Shown: positions 1 through 12,485, counted from the first letter of the stretch. The stretch: 64,000 nt of DNA from Apiotrichum sp. Y4204 (GCA_025531455.1 JAMYHL010000013.1:434001-498000); one strand, 5' to 3'. Translations and numbers: made by a program. The notes: a model not told the origin generated them from the letters alone.

Positions 1-1
1 C

Positions 2-3000
2 GACGCGCATAAGCCGCTCCGCACCGGTGAAGGCATTTCGCACGACAGCGCGGATAAGCGCGTCAAGCAGTGGATGAAGAACCTGGACATGTCACCGCGC
101 TCGAATGTGACGCCCAAGTCGGAGCCCATCCAGAGTGTGCAGACCGACGCGACTAAGGTTGAGGAGAACACGGATATGATGAACGAGCTTCTCCATCCCC
201 ACCGGACGAATATTCCGCCGCATCTCCATCGCCCCTGGCACTCGACCTACACAGGCGAGAAAGCGGCGGCGGCGGCTGTGCCCCAGATCAAGTACGGCAA
301 TATTGAGAAGCAAGAAGTCAACTACGAGAAACTGTTCAGCGACCTCGAGCTCCGCCTCAAGCCCGACGCCGACGGCACGACAAAACAGAAAGTGCGCGAA
401 CTCAAGTCGTCGATCCGTCTGCAGGGACGCGTTGGTGGTGCGCGCGAGAGCGCTATTGACTACCGGCTTGGCATCGCGGACGGCGACATGACCAATGTTG
501 GATCCCCGGATGAGAATATCGAATCCGATGACACGTTCAAAGGCAACCGACAGATCCGCGGAATGAGTGTTCTCGGTGGCAGACGCGGCGTTGGATCCGG
601 AGTGCGTGCCTGGGCCGGTCTTGTCGAGGAACGCATCCAGGTGAGTAGCAGGTGGTGCTGAAAAGGCTCGTCCAGCACGTACTTACTTGCCCAGGGCGCG
701 AAGGACTCCGGGATGTTTCAGAACCTCCCAGGCCGTGGTGCACCGATCATCTCTGATGAAGCTGAGAAGAATCCTAGTCTCGGGCTGAGCGAGGTGTTCA
801 TGTGAGCTGCTCGCCATAAATTCCAGCTGACATCAGGAACCGCATCATCAAGCGGAACGATGCGCTGCCACCCTGGATAGAGCTCCAGAAGCAGGTGGAA
901 CAGAGCACCAGGTCATTCCGTGAACTGCTTCTTGACAGCTACACCCGTCATCTCGTCCGAACCGTTTTGTCTACCAACGCTATCAACCCTCTTCCCCCGC
1001 TGCACTCGATTCCGGACCATGATGAGGCGTGGGAAGCTCGCGAGCTCAAGTTTCACACCGAGAGCATCAAGCAGATCAACGAACTCACCCGCAAGATGAA
1101 CACCCTCGCGCCGTTCCAAGCCCGCCGTGGCGTTCTCAACCTTGAGTACGAACTAAAACGAATTCGTGGCACCGTCTTGCGGGACCATGTGTGGGACGCT
1201 GTGAAGAAGCGCCGCGAGGAGATCCTCGATCTTGAGGCTCGCGGCCCTCCCCAGCGACGAAGCTTCCTCTCCGGTCAACTCGATGGTAAAATTGGAAACG
1301 GCATTCTCGGGCGTCTTGGAAGAGCTTTGGACCAGCCGCGCGACTCTGCTCCGGTTGGAGGTTCTGGCGGCTTCGCTCTCATGCCGGGTGGAACTGTCTC
1401 TGGCGGCAACTCGCAACACGGCGGAGGTGGTATGGGGCTGCTTATCTTTGCGGGTGTCGGCGTCGGCGTTGTCCTCTTCTTCCGCCGTCCGGTCGAGGCA
1501 GACGCTGCACCTGAGTCCGACTGGGCACCCCTGATCCCCCTGGTCGAGCCGCCCGAGCCCGAGCATTCGGAGTTTGTCGCTTCCTCCCCCGCTGAGCCCA
1601 AGTGGTCTGCCATTGAATTCGTGCGGCAGTACGTCCTCGAGCCGATCCTCACCGTTGTCCGTTTCCTCCACCTGGCGCTCCTGTTTGGTCCTGTTATCCT
1701 CACAGCGCCCATGCTCATGGTCGGCTCGCAAGGCCGCCGGCGGCGAAACCCCGTGGCGGATCCCGAGGAGAACTGGGGCGCCGTGTGGTGGTACGGCTTC
1801 CTGGTCAAGCAAATGGAGCGCGCCGGCCCCTCGTTCATCAAGCTCGCTCAGTGGGCCGCCTCGCGTGCCGACCTCTTCCCGGCCACGCTGTGTGAGCTCA
1901 TGTCCAAGCTCCACTCAAGCAACGACCCCCACTCCTTCAGGTACACAAAGCGCGTTATTGAGAAGTCCTTCGGACACAAGTTCGAGGACATCTTTGACGA
2001 GTTCGACGAGACACCCATCGGCTGCGGTGCTATCGCTCAGGTCTACAGGGCGAAGCTCCGACCCGAGATTCTTGTTGGCTCGGAGGAGGAGTTGAAGCGC
2101 CTCCGTGAGGATATGGCCAACCAGCAGGATTCGGACAAGCGTATCGTAACGTCTGTTGCGGTCAAGGTTCTGCATCCCCGAGTTGACAAGCTTGTGCGCC
2201 GCGACATTGCCATCATGAGTATTTTCGCCAATATCATCAACGCGTTCCCAGGCATGCAGTGGATCTCGCTCCCGGAGGAAGTTCTCGTCTTCGGCGACAT
2301 GATGAGCCAGCAGCTTGACCTCCGCGTCGAGGGCGCCAATCTTGATCGCTTTGAGGCCAACTTCCGCCATCGCGGCAAGATTATCGCCTTCCCCAAGGCG
2401 ATCCGCATCCACGGAACTCCTGCCGCGACGCGTAAGGTCCTGATTGAAGAGTACGAGGACGCCCTTCCGCTCAAGTACTTCCTCAGCAATGGCGGTGGGC
2501 CGTACGACGAGCAGATTGCGGACTTTGGTCTCGACGCGTTTTTGGAAATGCTTCTCCTCGACAACTGGACGCACGGCGACCTGCATCCGTGAGCTTGAAA
2601 GTATATGCTGAAAACTGACATGCAGCGGAAACATCATGGTGCGCTTTATCAAGCCTGAAACACACCATGTCATCGGTCCTCTGCTCGACAGGATGAAGGG
2701 CAAGGAAGCACCCCCTGCGCTGCCTATCCCGATGGAGTCGGCATCAGCTGTCGAGCTCGTGCACGAGCTCAAGGGTCTCGCTCACAACAAGGAAAAATGG
2801 CTGGAGCGCCTGGACCAGCTGCAGACTGAGGGTTATGTCCCCCAACTCATCTTCATCGACGCTGGCCTGGTGACCTCGCTGAACGAGAAGAACCGCCGCG
2901 ATTTCCTCGACCTCTTCCAGGCGATTGCCGAGTTCGACGGATATCGCGCAGGCAAGCTCATGGTCGAGCGGTGCCGGCACCCCGAGCTGGCAATTGACGA

Positions 3001-3448
3001 GGAAACATTTGCGCTCAAGATCCAGCACCTCGTGCTGAGCGTAAAGTCGAAGACCTTCAGTCTGGCCAAGATCAAGATCTCGGACATTCTCGCGGACGTG
3101 CTCACGGCCGTGCGGCAGCACCATGTCAAGCTCGAGGGCGACTTTGTGAATACGGTGATCAGTGTGCTGCTTCTCGAAGGCATTGGGCGACAGCTCGACC
3201 CGGAGATGGACCTCTTCAAGTCTGCACTCCCGATCTTGCGCCAGGTCGGCCGGCAAATGTCGACGCGCGACGCGATGCAGCACGTCGAGTCGGGCAACAT
3301 CTGGGCGATGGCCAAGCTGTGGATCTGGGCCGAGGCGCGCAGCATGGTCGGCGCAGCGAGCATGACCGATACATGGGTAAAGGTGGGTCATTCATTCTCC
3401 GCAACACGCGCTGACATGCAGTACGACTGGCTCGCACCCAACATTTAG
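2..3448 (+). CDS. DUF1992 (DNAJC28-like) - ABC1/ADCK2 atypical kinase fusion, 5' partial
   Basis: Exons 2-640, 695-801, 837-2588, 2626-3382 and 3422-3448 give 1093 residues, open to the left edge. The first third carries a DUF1992 region: an LPGRGAP motif just after 716, then PPWIELQKQVEQS near 870-905. The same open frame runs into an ABC1/UbiB kinase of the ADCK2/yeast Cqd1 type: hydrophobic stretches at about 1432-1488 and 1657-1725, KxGQ-like KLAQ at 1840-1851, VAVK near 2157, HGDLHPGN across the intron at 2589-2625, and DAGLV at 2858-2872. ADCK2/Cqd1 proteins sit in mitochondria and affect coenzyme Q and phospholipid distribution. KLAQ replaces the family's invariant glycine. The last intron (39 nt) has no stop and keeps frame, so it may be retained. 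DNAJC28 and ADCK2 are separate proteins in animals. A missed gene boundary cannot be excluded, but no stop separates the halves. Confidence 0.8.
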
Positions 3449-4353
3449 ATGTATACCTGTTGTAGACTGTAGCATGGACTGTTTGCTTGGAGGTGGGTAA
3501 GAGGGAGTGGACTGACGACACTGAGATGATTGACCATATGTGACCATCAGAATCCAGATTAAGATGGTGTTGACATGAACATAGCAGGCAGTGTAGAGAG
3601 TGACAATACGGACGCAGAACGTGGCAGCCCACCGCTGAGCTCGGCGTCACGCTGCAAGCCAAGCCAAGAGAGATCTACTCCTCCACCACGACGCACGTTG
3701 TTGATGTCTGTCCTATGATCTCCGCCTCACCAGTGGAGCTCACCGGTGGAGTGGAGTATCGGCGGTGGAGTACCGGTGATGTTTGTGTGTAGGGGTACAA
3801 ACAACCTCGGGGAAATTACAGTTACTCCATTCCGCACCACCCATGACGAGAAAGCGTGCGCCCGTGATCCAGGCACGCAGACAAAGAAGGAACACGGAAC
3901 GAATGGAAGGGTAACAAAAAGAAAGAAAAAGGTTGAAAAGGTAAATGGAAACAAAAAACGCCGGCGCCAAATCGCGCCAAGCAAGCTCTACTGGTGGCGA
4001 AGGAATGTGGGGTTGCGGGCTTGGCGGGAGACCCAGCCGGGTCGCGCCGCGGCGAGGCAGCCGGGGGGAGAAAACGGGACTGCTACTATTGTAGCCCTGT
4101 GCCGATTTCCGGCGGCGGCAAGCGGCAAGCGGCAAGCGGGGTGTGGCGCCGTGCGCACGGCGCACGCGTGCGTCGTGGCTGCCAACTTTACCCCACAGCA
4201 GTCCCGGAACGAGCACCGGAGTGAGCACGGCAGGGACGGCAGGGACGAACGCCGGTCTCCGAGTCCGGGCTGCGGCATTCCGAGGCCAGAAGGGGATTAG
4301 CTGGGAATCAGAAGGGGGACTCAGAAAGGAACAGCTGGAACTGGGAGGGGAAT

Positions 4354-4385
4354 GTACCTGTGTACCTGTGTACCTGCGTACCTGT
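4354..4385. repeat. 8-nt tandem repeat, 4 copies
   Basis: Four consecutive copies of GTACCTGT, the third with one substitution. It lies in noncoding DNA and no function is apparent. Confidence 0.85.
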
Positions 4386-7300
4386 GGCTGTGGCTTCGGC
4401 GCAGATCTGTTCTGTCCCGGGGAATATGGCGTGCGGAATGGGAGGATCGCCCGCTACTTTGCAGGGCGCGGCGGAGGGATATCCACCGGAACTACTGCAC
4501 CGGATGGGTATTCACCCCGCCCCGACTAACTCTCGAAGAGAATCAGGAACCATGCCCCTTGACCTATGACACTTCTCGGCGGCTAGACCTTCTAATACCA
4601 CTAGTTGGCGTAGAGAGTTACTGAACCCACAGACACTTGAGACCGACTATACGCCGGCTAGGACGAAATGTAAATCACGCGGACTACTAGGAGGGAGAGT
4701 GGCTGGTCGCCTGTGAACTTTCGCCGAGTAAGAGTCCCAGCTAGGACGCAAGCGGATGTGGCCTGATGGATGGATGACACCCAAGATGGCGTGCTCTGCT
4801 AGCGCTGCCCGCGCAGGCACTCTAGCGCCTACGGACGTGAATCGGCTGTAGCTACACTTTGGACATGGGGGACATGGCGTGCACGTTACACGGAGCGGCT
4901 ATGCCGAGCGGCGTATACCCCGCCGAGCGGTCCAAGTCATAAGTCACATGCCCTGCATACCCGGATAGACAACAGATAGTGAGCTAGCCGCTGTCCGCTC
5001 ATGGCGCTCGGCATCGTCTGGCCTCCACGTGCACGACGCCGTTGCGAACACCGAACTACGTCCGTCTCGCCGTCTCGATGTCTGGTCACGCGCCCGTGCG
5101 CGCCGTTGCCGACGCTTGCAATGCGTTCTAGTGAAGAATAGGGCTGCGCGTGATGTCAAGTGTGGGACAAGTCGTACAGTATAAGTCAACTACAACCATA
5201 AACAACGGATCCAACGGCCGAGGTACGTACCCTACGCCACGCACACGCCACATGCCACGCGCAACGCCTCACGCGCGGCCGTGCGGGGCGTGCACATCTG
5301 GCGATAGTGTGCGTTTTAGCGCGAACTAGCGATCGTCGTTGCCCCGATAGCCCAGGGTGCACCACATACGTCAGATCCAGTCCCAACAGGACCCGGCAGA
5401 ACTCAACAGGACTCACGACAAGAACTGGGGGGGGGGTGCCAACAATTGACTACCGACAACTGCGGATGCGGACCTGGGCGCTGGGCACTGTCTTGCCCGG
5501 GTACGGGAGCGGGGAACGCGTCGCGTCGCCGCCACCCCTGCCCCTTATGACTTGGCTCATGTCAGACGCGCGCACGCGGCATGTGGCGGCTAGTGGCGGC
5601 AACTGTATGTCGGAGTACAGTACAGGGCCGGCACTGATGGCGCTAGCTGGAACGCAGAGTTGACCCGGACATCTTCCTTTGTAAGTGTATTCCGCGAGTT
5701 CATCCACTAGCGTACTTTTGTCGCGGCTCATGATCCGACAGGTTCCGGCGAGCGATCCCCAGGCCCCGTCGCCGCCCCTCTCCCCCCCCCCCCGCCCCCC
5801 CCCCTTCCCCGAAAGGCACACATCAGCTAGATCAGGATCTCAGGAGATTAGGAGCGCGTGGCACAAACTTATGCTTCTCTACGACGTCTACCTGTCCCTA
5901 CTGGCCTCTTCTAGGCCGCCTGCCCTTCCTGCCTCTCCTGAGGCGATGGCGTGAGGCGTACTGCGCACGCGACGATAGCGTATTCACGGGCTCCCGGCGG
6001 GAGGAGTGTGCAGCGCCTGGCTTCTCAGGCATCACGTATCGCGTGACAGCCATTCTTGTGATTTCGATACATTGTCCCCGCCCCACCTAACCCAAGGAAA
6101 TGGGGGAACACAATGGAAACACCCGGGAGAGGGCAAGACGGTATATCCCGCGGCGTCGTTATCTCTCGGAATCGGGTTGTTGTCCGTTGTTATCTCATGC
6201 GGGCGCGCACGGGATGTATGTATGGGGTGGCAAACTCGGGTAGAGCCGCGATTTTGAGAGCCTGTGCGGTCGTCTGCGTCGTCCCTCGGGCCTCGGGAAC
6301 ACGACGGGTCGCGAACGTGGCTCTTAGCCTCCTCCTCGCAACTCGCATCTTGGAGCTTGCAGCCCACCGATCTTCCCGATCTCGCCATCCTTCGATCTCC
6401 CGATCTCACAATCGGGAGCGCACATACCGATGGCGATCACTCACAGGGTGGTGGCGGCGGTCTCGACTCTGGTGGAGCCGTGGCGGATCATACATGTCTC
6501 AGTTCCGTGGCTTGAGTGACATGATGTGGTGTGGCACTTTCCAATGTGGCACCTGCAGCATGTTCCAGTACTTTCCAACCCTGTTGGCGTTGTTGCTGGA
6601 TGCTGGACCACATGGAACTTTGTGGATATCGCCCCCCGACGGGTATCCCGTGCCATCATCTTCGCAAATTCTGGGCCAATCTCATCTCGCCATCCAAATA
6701 CTGTACATATCGGACGACTGAAACTCAACACCGGGAGATCGGTGCAAGCGCGTTTCAGAACAATCCCGCTCGACTAATAGTGGGGGATGCGGGCTTCCAA
6801 AACAATGTCCAAATGGCCGCTGAATGGAACACTTGGGTACTTGGAACACTCGACTCCACTGGTGAACGGGCTATTGTAGAGCCCTCTCGATCCATGTGAT
6901 CGGGAGCGGGATGCTGAACACTGTACTACACCTTCCTGGCCCCACCGGTGGGCAGTGACGGGAGTCTGTCCCGAGTGACCTTGAGACCAGTCTGCGAATC
7001 GGTGGATCAGTGGATCAGTGGATTGCGATTGGCGGTGTTGAACATGGGTCAGTGGCAGTGCCACCCTCGGAGTGCTGTGGACGTGAAAGAACACTCTGGA
7101 TCTGTCCGGTACCTCCTCGGACATTCGAATTCTCGGCCGAACGTACTACGTGACTCATCTGCCGTACATCTGATGCCCGCAGCCCGCAGTTGACCGCACG
7201 CACATGCCAGCTGACGGTGCTTCGGAGATGGGTTGCAGAAGATTCGAATACGAGCATGCCGTACACTTCCGATCACGATGCCGTACTGTACGACACTCGA

Positions 7301-7775
7301 ACTGCAACGGCCGTAATAATCTTCAGAATCGTAGGCTAATTATGGCCCGTCACCCCGTGCGGAACTCTATATGGCTGCTTGTAGTGTCACGCTTGTAAAC
7401 CCCATAATCCCCAGGAAACCCCCAGGACAAACACCCCCAAAATGCCGTAATAGCGTGGTACGCTGGAATCTAAGTTGTCGGCACACCGATCGCACTACTC
7501 ATGAAAAAAAGAGAGTATCGGAGTTAGCGCCCGCCCCGAAAGCAGAGCAATAGCATTCAGAGTGCGAATGTGCTAATGTGCTAAGTGGTGTAACGCTGTC
7601 ACGCAAACGGCATTCATGAACAGGCTCGCGCAGGGATGGCTGGGCGGGGAGGGAAATGAGCAGCGAGCAAGTCCAAGGCGTTGCATGTGGTTACATGGCG
7701 GTGACGACTGCCTGCGGCCCCGTGGATCGACCATCGCCGTTGGCCGCGACCGGGCTGGTCGTCCCGCGCGCAATA

Positions 7776-7820
7776 GCTAATGGTGTACTCAAACCACTGC
7801 TAATGGTGTACTCAAACCAC
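7776..7820. repeat. direct repeat, 2 copies of about 22 nt
   Basis: The segment at 7776-7797 is repeated exactly at 7799-7820 with one base between. It looks like a recent local duplication in noncoding DNA. Confidence 0.85.
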
Positions 7821-8937
7821 CACGCGGCTTGGACGCTACCAGTCCTGTGGAGCTGTGGACGCTAGAGGGAAGCGTGACCGGCGTCCACTGCAGCCGACGC
7901 ATCGCCGAGGCATAGATTAAAGCTAATGGGCAGTGTTCGGACCAGTAGTGAGTCATATGTTGATCAGCGGGAGCGGTAGTCTGCTGCCAGTGGCCGTTTT
8001 ATGTTTTACATTTTAATGTCGACCAAGCAACTCTGTACTTTCTGAGCCAGCGTAGAGTTTGTCCTGCACTGGTAACGCTGCCGTCAGTGAACCAGACCAT
8101 GTTTGTCCGTGAATAGAGTTTACAACGTGTAGGGTAGGGCCGCAGGGCAACTGGCGGGACGCACATGAGACGTGCTAGTTGTCCTCACTGTCATAGTATT
8201 CAGTACGAGTTGATAGCTTTCAGTTCCATTGCCTGCCATTCCTTCCATCCCACTCCCCGAGAGCTCAATGTGACACTTGAATGGTTCCAATGACCAGCAC
8301 TAAACAGTATCAGTTGCGGGGACGCACATTCAGGTTCACGCTAGACGGCCCGAACAATCCTTCTTTGGGAATACAGTTTGCGGGCCCGCCGTGCGCCGTC
8401 CGCCGCTCGACGCCACCCAGCCGTGGACGCAAACCTTGCTGCCGGGGTGCTTGTTTCAATCTTTCAAGGCTGCAAATGAGGTGGAGAATCTCCGATCCCC
8501 GATGATCAATGATCGTTAATTGATTCCTGGAACTCCTGGAACTCCTGGGGCTCCTGAGATTATTGGCACACAAGGTTTGGCACACCCGTGTTTGCCTCAG
8601 TGTTTTGCTTAGTCGAGTAGCCCAGTGATCGCTGCGTCAGGAGCTCGTGAGCGGCAGGAAGGGACGGAAGCAAGGTTTATGATGAACCATGTTTTGGGAG
8701 CTGTTTGAATGACGGGAACTCCGCACACCGAGAACACGGGGCACAGACACGGCTACAGCACCAGCTACAACAACGGCGGTGCTTCACAGTGCGACAGCCG
8801 CACGGCGACAGTGTACATGCTTAACAGAGGATAGGGGGCGTAAGGGCGGAGACGCGGGGGTTCCGCTGGGGTTTCCCCGGCGAGTCCCCCACAAACCCAA
8901 CAGCCGTCTACATGTATTGAGTCCTGACTCTTGTGGC

Positions 8938-10364
8938 TCACTCGGCACCCTTGCGCACCTCGACCAGGGACTCCTTCAGGCGCTCACGCAGCTTGGTGAC
9001 TAGTGCGTCCTCGTCCTTGCTCGGCGGGGGCTGTGGTCATGGTCAGCTGCTGCAACGCTGCCGCTACGACGTGGACGCAAGCGATGGCTACGAATCCCAC
9101 AGAATTGTCACAATCGCACAGGGTCGTCGCAGAGTGGTGCTAGTCAGAATGCCCTGGGCGTGCACATCACCAGGGATTGAAAAGCGTAGCCCAGTTTTTC
9201 TGGCTCACTAGGCAGCGGGGAGGCACATGATGTCCACAGAGAGTGAGAAGCATCAGTCAGCCAGGCGACAGGTGCCGTGGCCACCCGCTGCGATCGGAGC
9301 CAGCACGGCCAAACGGGGTCCAGCATGCAGCACAGCTTGATGAAAGCTGGAAATTGCCACCACCGGTTGCTACAGTACAGTCGCAGGTTCGATCGGCGCG
9401 ATAGCGTAGACTCGAGCAATACCTCCGACCTAGTCTACGATCGCAGCCACCTTTCATGTGCTTGTATGCTCATGTATGACCCGCATGCCGATGGCGTACT
9501 CTTCCTACCACGAGGTCTGGGCAGGCTGGCTGGGCACAAGTGGCAAAAATGACTCACAAGTTGATCGAGGAGGTACCTGAAGAGGTTAGCGGGGAGCTGT
9601 TTTTTCTCCTTTCTCCTTTGAATACCGGAGCAGCTACAGCACGGGGCACAGCTGGCACCGTATGCACAGTAGGCCACAGCACACACCGGCGACCGACGCC
9701 ACACGGTCATACGTGCCCGCATGCTGGCTAGCAGCGAGCAGGCATAGCTGGGCAGCTACCTGGCCAAGCATATTCAGCCTCGGACGCGGTCGCCACAACT
9801 CCGAAACGGGGATGACAACAAAATTTAGAGTCTAGCGGCGCGAAACGTACTCGAGCTCATCGATAGTCTGCGTCCACAAGCCCAGTTGCAGCCAAGTGGA
9901 CGTGGTGCGGTATGTGCGGCATGGTGTACGGGCCCGGACACGCCGGGCGCAATAGAACGAGTAAGCGTCGCCGGTGTCCGAGTCGCGGGAGCGGGACGTC
10001 CACACGCGGTGGAATGGAGTATGACGTCGACCCAAGATGCAAAGATGGCATCGAACCAAGACGCACGCGATCAGAGAGACGTTGTGGCCGTTTGAGAGAT
10101 CGAGGATCGGGGCCCGGGTGCCCGGGAAGAGTGTCGATCACACGATGGACGAATGGATCAGGGATTGGGTTATTCACAGGCGGCGGCCAGCGTCAGCGAT
10201 CACTCAAGACGGACCAACATGGCGAATGGCGTAGAACGTTACACCGGCGGGAGATCCTCGCCGCCGCCCTCATCTTGCAGAGCACGCACCAGAACGACGG
10301 GAATTCTGTGGACGGTCAGATGCGGGTAGAGATGATAATCTGGAACGGGCACTTGCCTGTTCAT
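8938..10364 (-). CDS. small 65-aa protein encoded by five micro-exons, unknown function
   Basis: Reconstructed on the minus strand from exons 10357-10364, 10245-10305, 9851-9867, 9558-9576 and 8938-9030 (198 nt including the stop). All junction phases agree and no stop interrupts. The last exon is the most gene-like: 26 of 30 codons end in G or C and the peptide is charged and probably helical (KLRERLKESLVEVRKG). Acceptors follow CTGAC or CTAAC for exons 2, 4 and 5; donors are GCAAGT, GTGTAA, GTACGT and GTGAGT. Introns are 51, 377, 274 and 527 nt, much longer than elsewhere in the window. The product starts MNRIPVVLVRALQDE and contains TIDELEYLLDQLPPPS. I do not recognise the family. Exon 3 lacks a clear branch site and exon 2 has a weak donor, so the inner exons are less sure than the last. 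Confidence 0.45.
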
Positions 10365-11129
10365 TTTGTGGTGGGAATACAAAGTAGGGTTCACTTGACG
10401 GGAGATGCGGAACGCGGAAAATGGCTGCTAGCGTGTATACACCACTGATTGCGGGAACGAAAAGCTGACAGGCTTATGATCTTGTAGGAAAAGAGGGTGC
10501 AAGCAAGTGTTTGTTGCAATGTGGATGTGGATATGGATGTGGAGGCGACGAGTCGTCGAGATGAAAGTGAGTGAGAACAATGTGTCAGTCGGGTGAGTTT
10601 GGGTCGCTGTCGTCACAGGGCAGGTGCTCCACATTGTCCCTGTGGCCTGTGGACTGCAGAGTCATCTCCGGCGTCCCCCAGCTTGTGTTTCGATGCTTGC
10701 TTGCGATCTTTCTGCGTGCCGTCACCATGCCGCGCATGCCGGCACCGCGCAAGATTACTGCAATACTGCAATGAAGGGGTAGTCACATACTGCACGCAGC
10801 GTAGCTAGCATTCAACATGTAGCTACACAGTACATGAATATCGTGATGGTAAGAAAGTCTATATGCATGTCTACAACAACATGTGATCCCAAAAGAAAGC
10901 CTCCTCGTTGCTTTGCCGTGTGCGATGCGCGCCCGACTGGGTTCCGTGGATGCCAGTCCGTGGATAACTAGTAGGGAGTCCGGTCCATACTCTCGTCGCC
11001 TGCTCGCGCAGCTGCTCGTGTCTTAAACTCGTGTCGTGTGTGTGGTTGTGCGGGTCCCAATGGAGGAGCAAAAAGTAAAATAAGAAGGAAAGAGAAAGTG
11101 TTCGTGTATATTGGTCGTGTTTTGTCTCA
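10365..11129. other. intergenic, probable leader/promoter of the micro-exon gene
   Basis: On the minus strand about 10500-10600 is pyrimidine-rich with CATCC-type rep-like tracts, as is common just upstream of fungal starts. The right-hand part is the 3' flank of the cyclin gene. No other coding sequence is supported. Confidence 0.35.
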
Positions 11130-12485
11130 TCATGCTCTCCGTCCAGAAACCAGCTGGGCTTGGCGGAGACCAAGCTTCTTCCAGACGGGGGAGGCGTTGG
11201 GCGGTGGTGTTCCGGAAGCCATCATGAGGTCCTCATTGTAGAGCTTCTGGGCGTGGGCGGCAGCGGTGGGAGCCGCTGTGATCTCGTCGACGCGCCAAAT
11301 TTCTGGTGAGCCGCCGTTCTCAATGGTAGAGCACGACGAGCATGATGAGCAGGTCGAGGCACCAGAGTCGCGACGGAGGAGGCCAGGCGTCGCCTCATCA
11401 AGATGAAGTCGAGAAAAGGAATGCAATGGGGAAGGAGCAACGGGAGGAGCAGCGTGAATACCAGCGGCAAGGTTGTGTGCGTGAATGACCTGCGTGTGGT
11501 GCTCGATGCTGAAGTAGTCTTCTGGAGAGCGGTCGGAAACGGGAGGGATGGGAAGAGCCTTGACGGGAGCGGGGACGGCCGAAGGTCCGGGGCGACGAAT
11601 GGTGTCGGTGGAGTATGAGCGGCGGGGCATGGGCATGGGGAGACGAGAGGATGATGGGAGACGGCCAGTGGTCGGCTTTGTGGGAGGAGTGGGAGGAGGG
11701 GAGATGGGGGCAAGAGCTGGCGAGTAGGCCATGGCGGCGCGTGCTGCGGCGAGGCGGTTGCGCTGGGCCGACCAGAAGGGGGTAAGGTGAATTGCCAGTG
11801 CCGGCTCCTCGACGCGGAGGTCGTAGTCAAGAATGTACAAGAGCTGCTTCTCCATGAGGTTGACTTCTGCGAGGGAGAAGAAGCGGGCGTAACGCTGCCA
11901 GTGCATGTTCTTTGGCGACGAGTCGTTGAGGTACTTTGCGGCGCAGATGAGGACGGCGAGGAACACGCGGTGGCGAGTGCACTTCATGCCGTGGGCTACT
12001 GGCGGGAGACGCTCCTTCAGGCGGGCGAGGTAGACAAGAACGACGGAGAGAGTGGGCATCTGGACATTGGACTGGACGACCAGTCCCCGAATGAAGTCGG
12101 GAAGCGAGGGGAGCTCATCATACTCGCCCTTCTGGGGGATGGGTGCCTCCCACCACCGTGACCCTGTGCTCCTCCCCGAGCGGGGCGAGTCGGGCGGTGT
12201 TGGGAGCTCATCCTCGATGCGGATAACAGCTTCGCACCTCTCGGCAACAAAGTCTGCACAGGGGTCGGCTTCGGAGCTTCTTAACCAAGAACCGTGCGCA
12301 GAAGCAAGTGTGCGGAATGGGCGGTCACCGACACACAGACTCGCGCAATGTTGGCGGTGGTGGAGCTACTCACCAAAGAATTCCGGCTGCACCTTGTTCT
12401 TCAACGAGTGTACGACTGCCGGGTCGTGGGCCGACAACGGAAGGAGAGAGGCGGGGTGGATGGGGTCGTGAGAACACAGCGACAT
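11130..12485 (-). CDS. Pho85-type (PCL/Pho80-like) cyclin
   Basis: Exons 12374-12485 and 11130-12268 with a 105-nt intron give 416 residues. The start ATG at 12485 sits in a CCACCATG context. After an acidic N-terminal part ([19 protein letters not shown]) comes a cyclin box: [48 protein letters not shown] and [16 protein letters not shown]. This pattern is typical of fungal Pcl1/Pcl2-like cyclins that bind the kinase Pho85 and act in G1 progression, polarity or nutrient signalling. The C-terminal half is Ser/Pro-rich, low in complexity and likely disordered and phosphorylated. The intron acceptor was chosen by phase; it is longer than most introns here, so the first exon is less certain than the box. 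It converges with the fusion kinase across the 3449-11129 region. Confidence 0.85.

Larger units (their letters stand above)
3449..8937. other. gene-poor stretch
   Basis: No frame here shows a recognisable domain or the strong third-position G/C of the neighbouring genes. It holds the 3' flank of the fusion kinase, short tandem repeats (4354-4385, 7776-7820), G/C homopolymer tracts near 5427 and 5776-5808, and isolated splice-like motifs (for example a CTGAC-GGCAG acceptor on the minus strand at 8086-8094) that I could not assemble into a coding chain. Confidence 0.5.

Noticed and set aside
1153..1914. 253-codon minus frame opposite the ABC1 kinase
   Set aside because: Shadow of the fusion gene; no motif, and the plus frame carries the conserved kinase residues.
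5427..5480. Minus-strand acceptor-like poly(C)-CAG followed by a GTGAGT donor
   Set aside because: The exon between them would be 8 nt and no neighbouring exons or coding bias were found.
8020..8095. CTGACGGCAG acceptor on the minus strand with a short open frame
   Set aside because: The signal is perfect, but the following frames lack coding bias and no upstream donor could be matched in phase.
9360..9410. GGTTCGATC motif resembling a tRNA T arm
   Set aside because: No pairing acceptor, D or anticodon stems around it.
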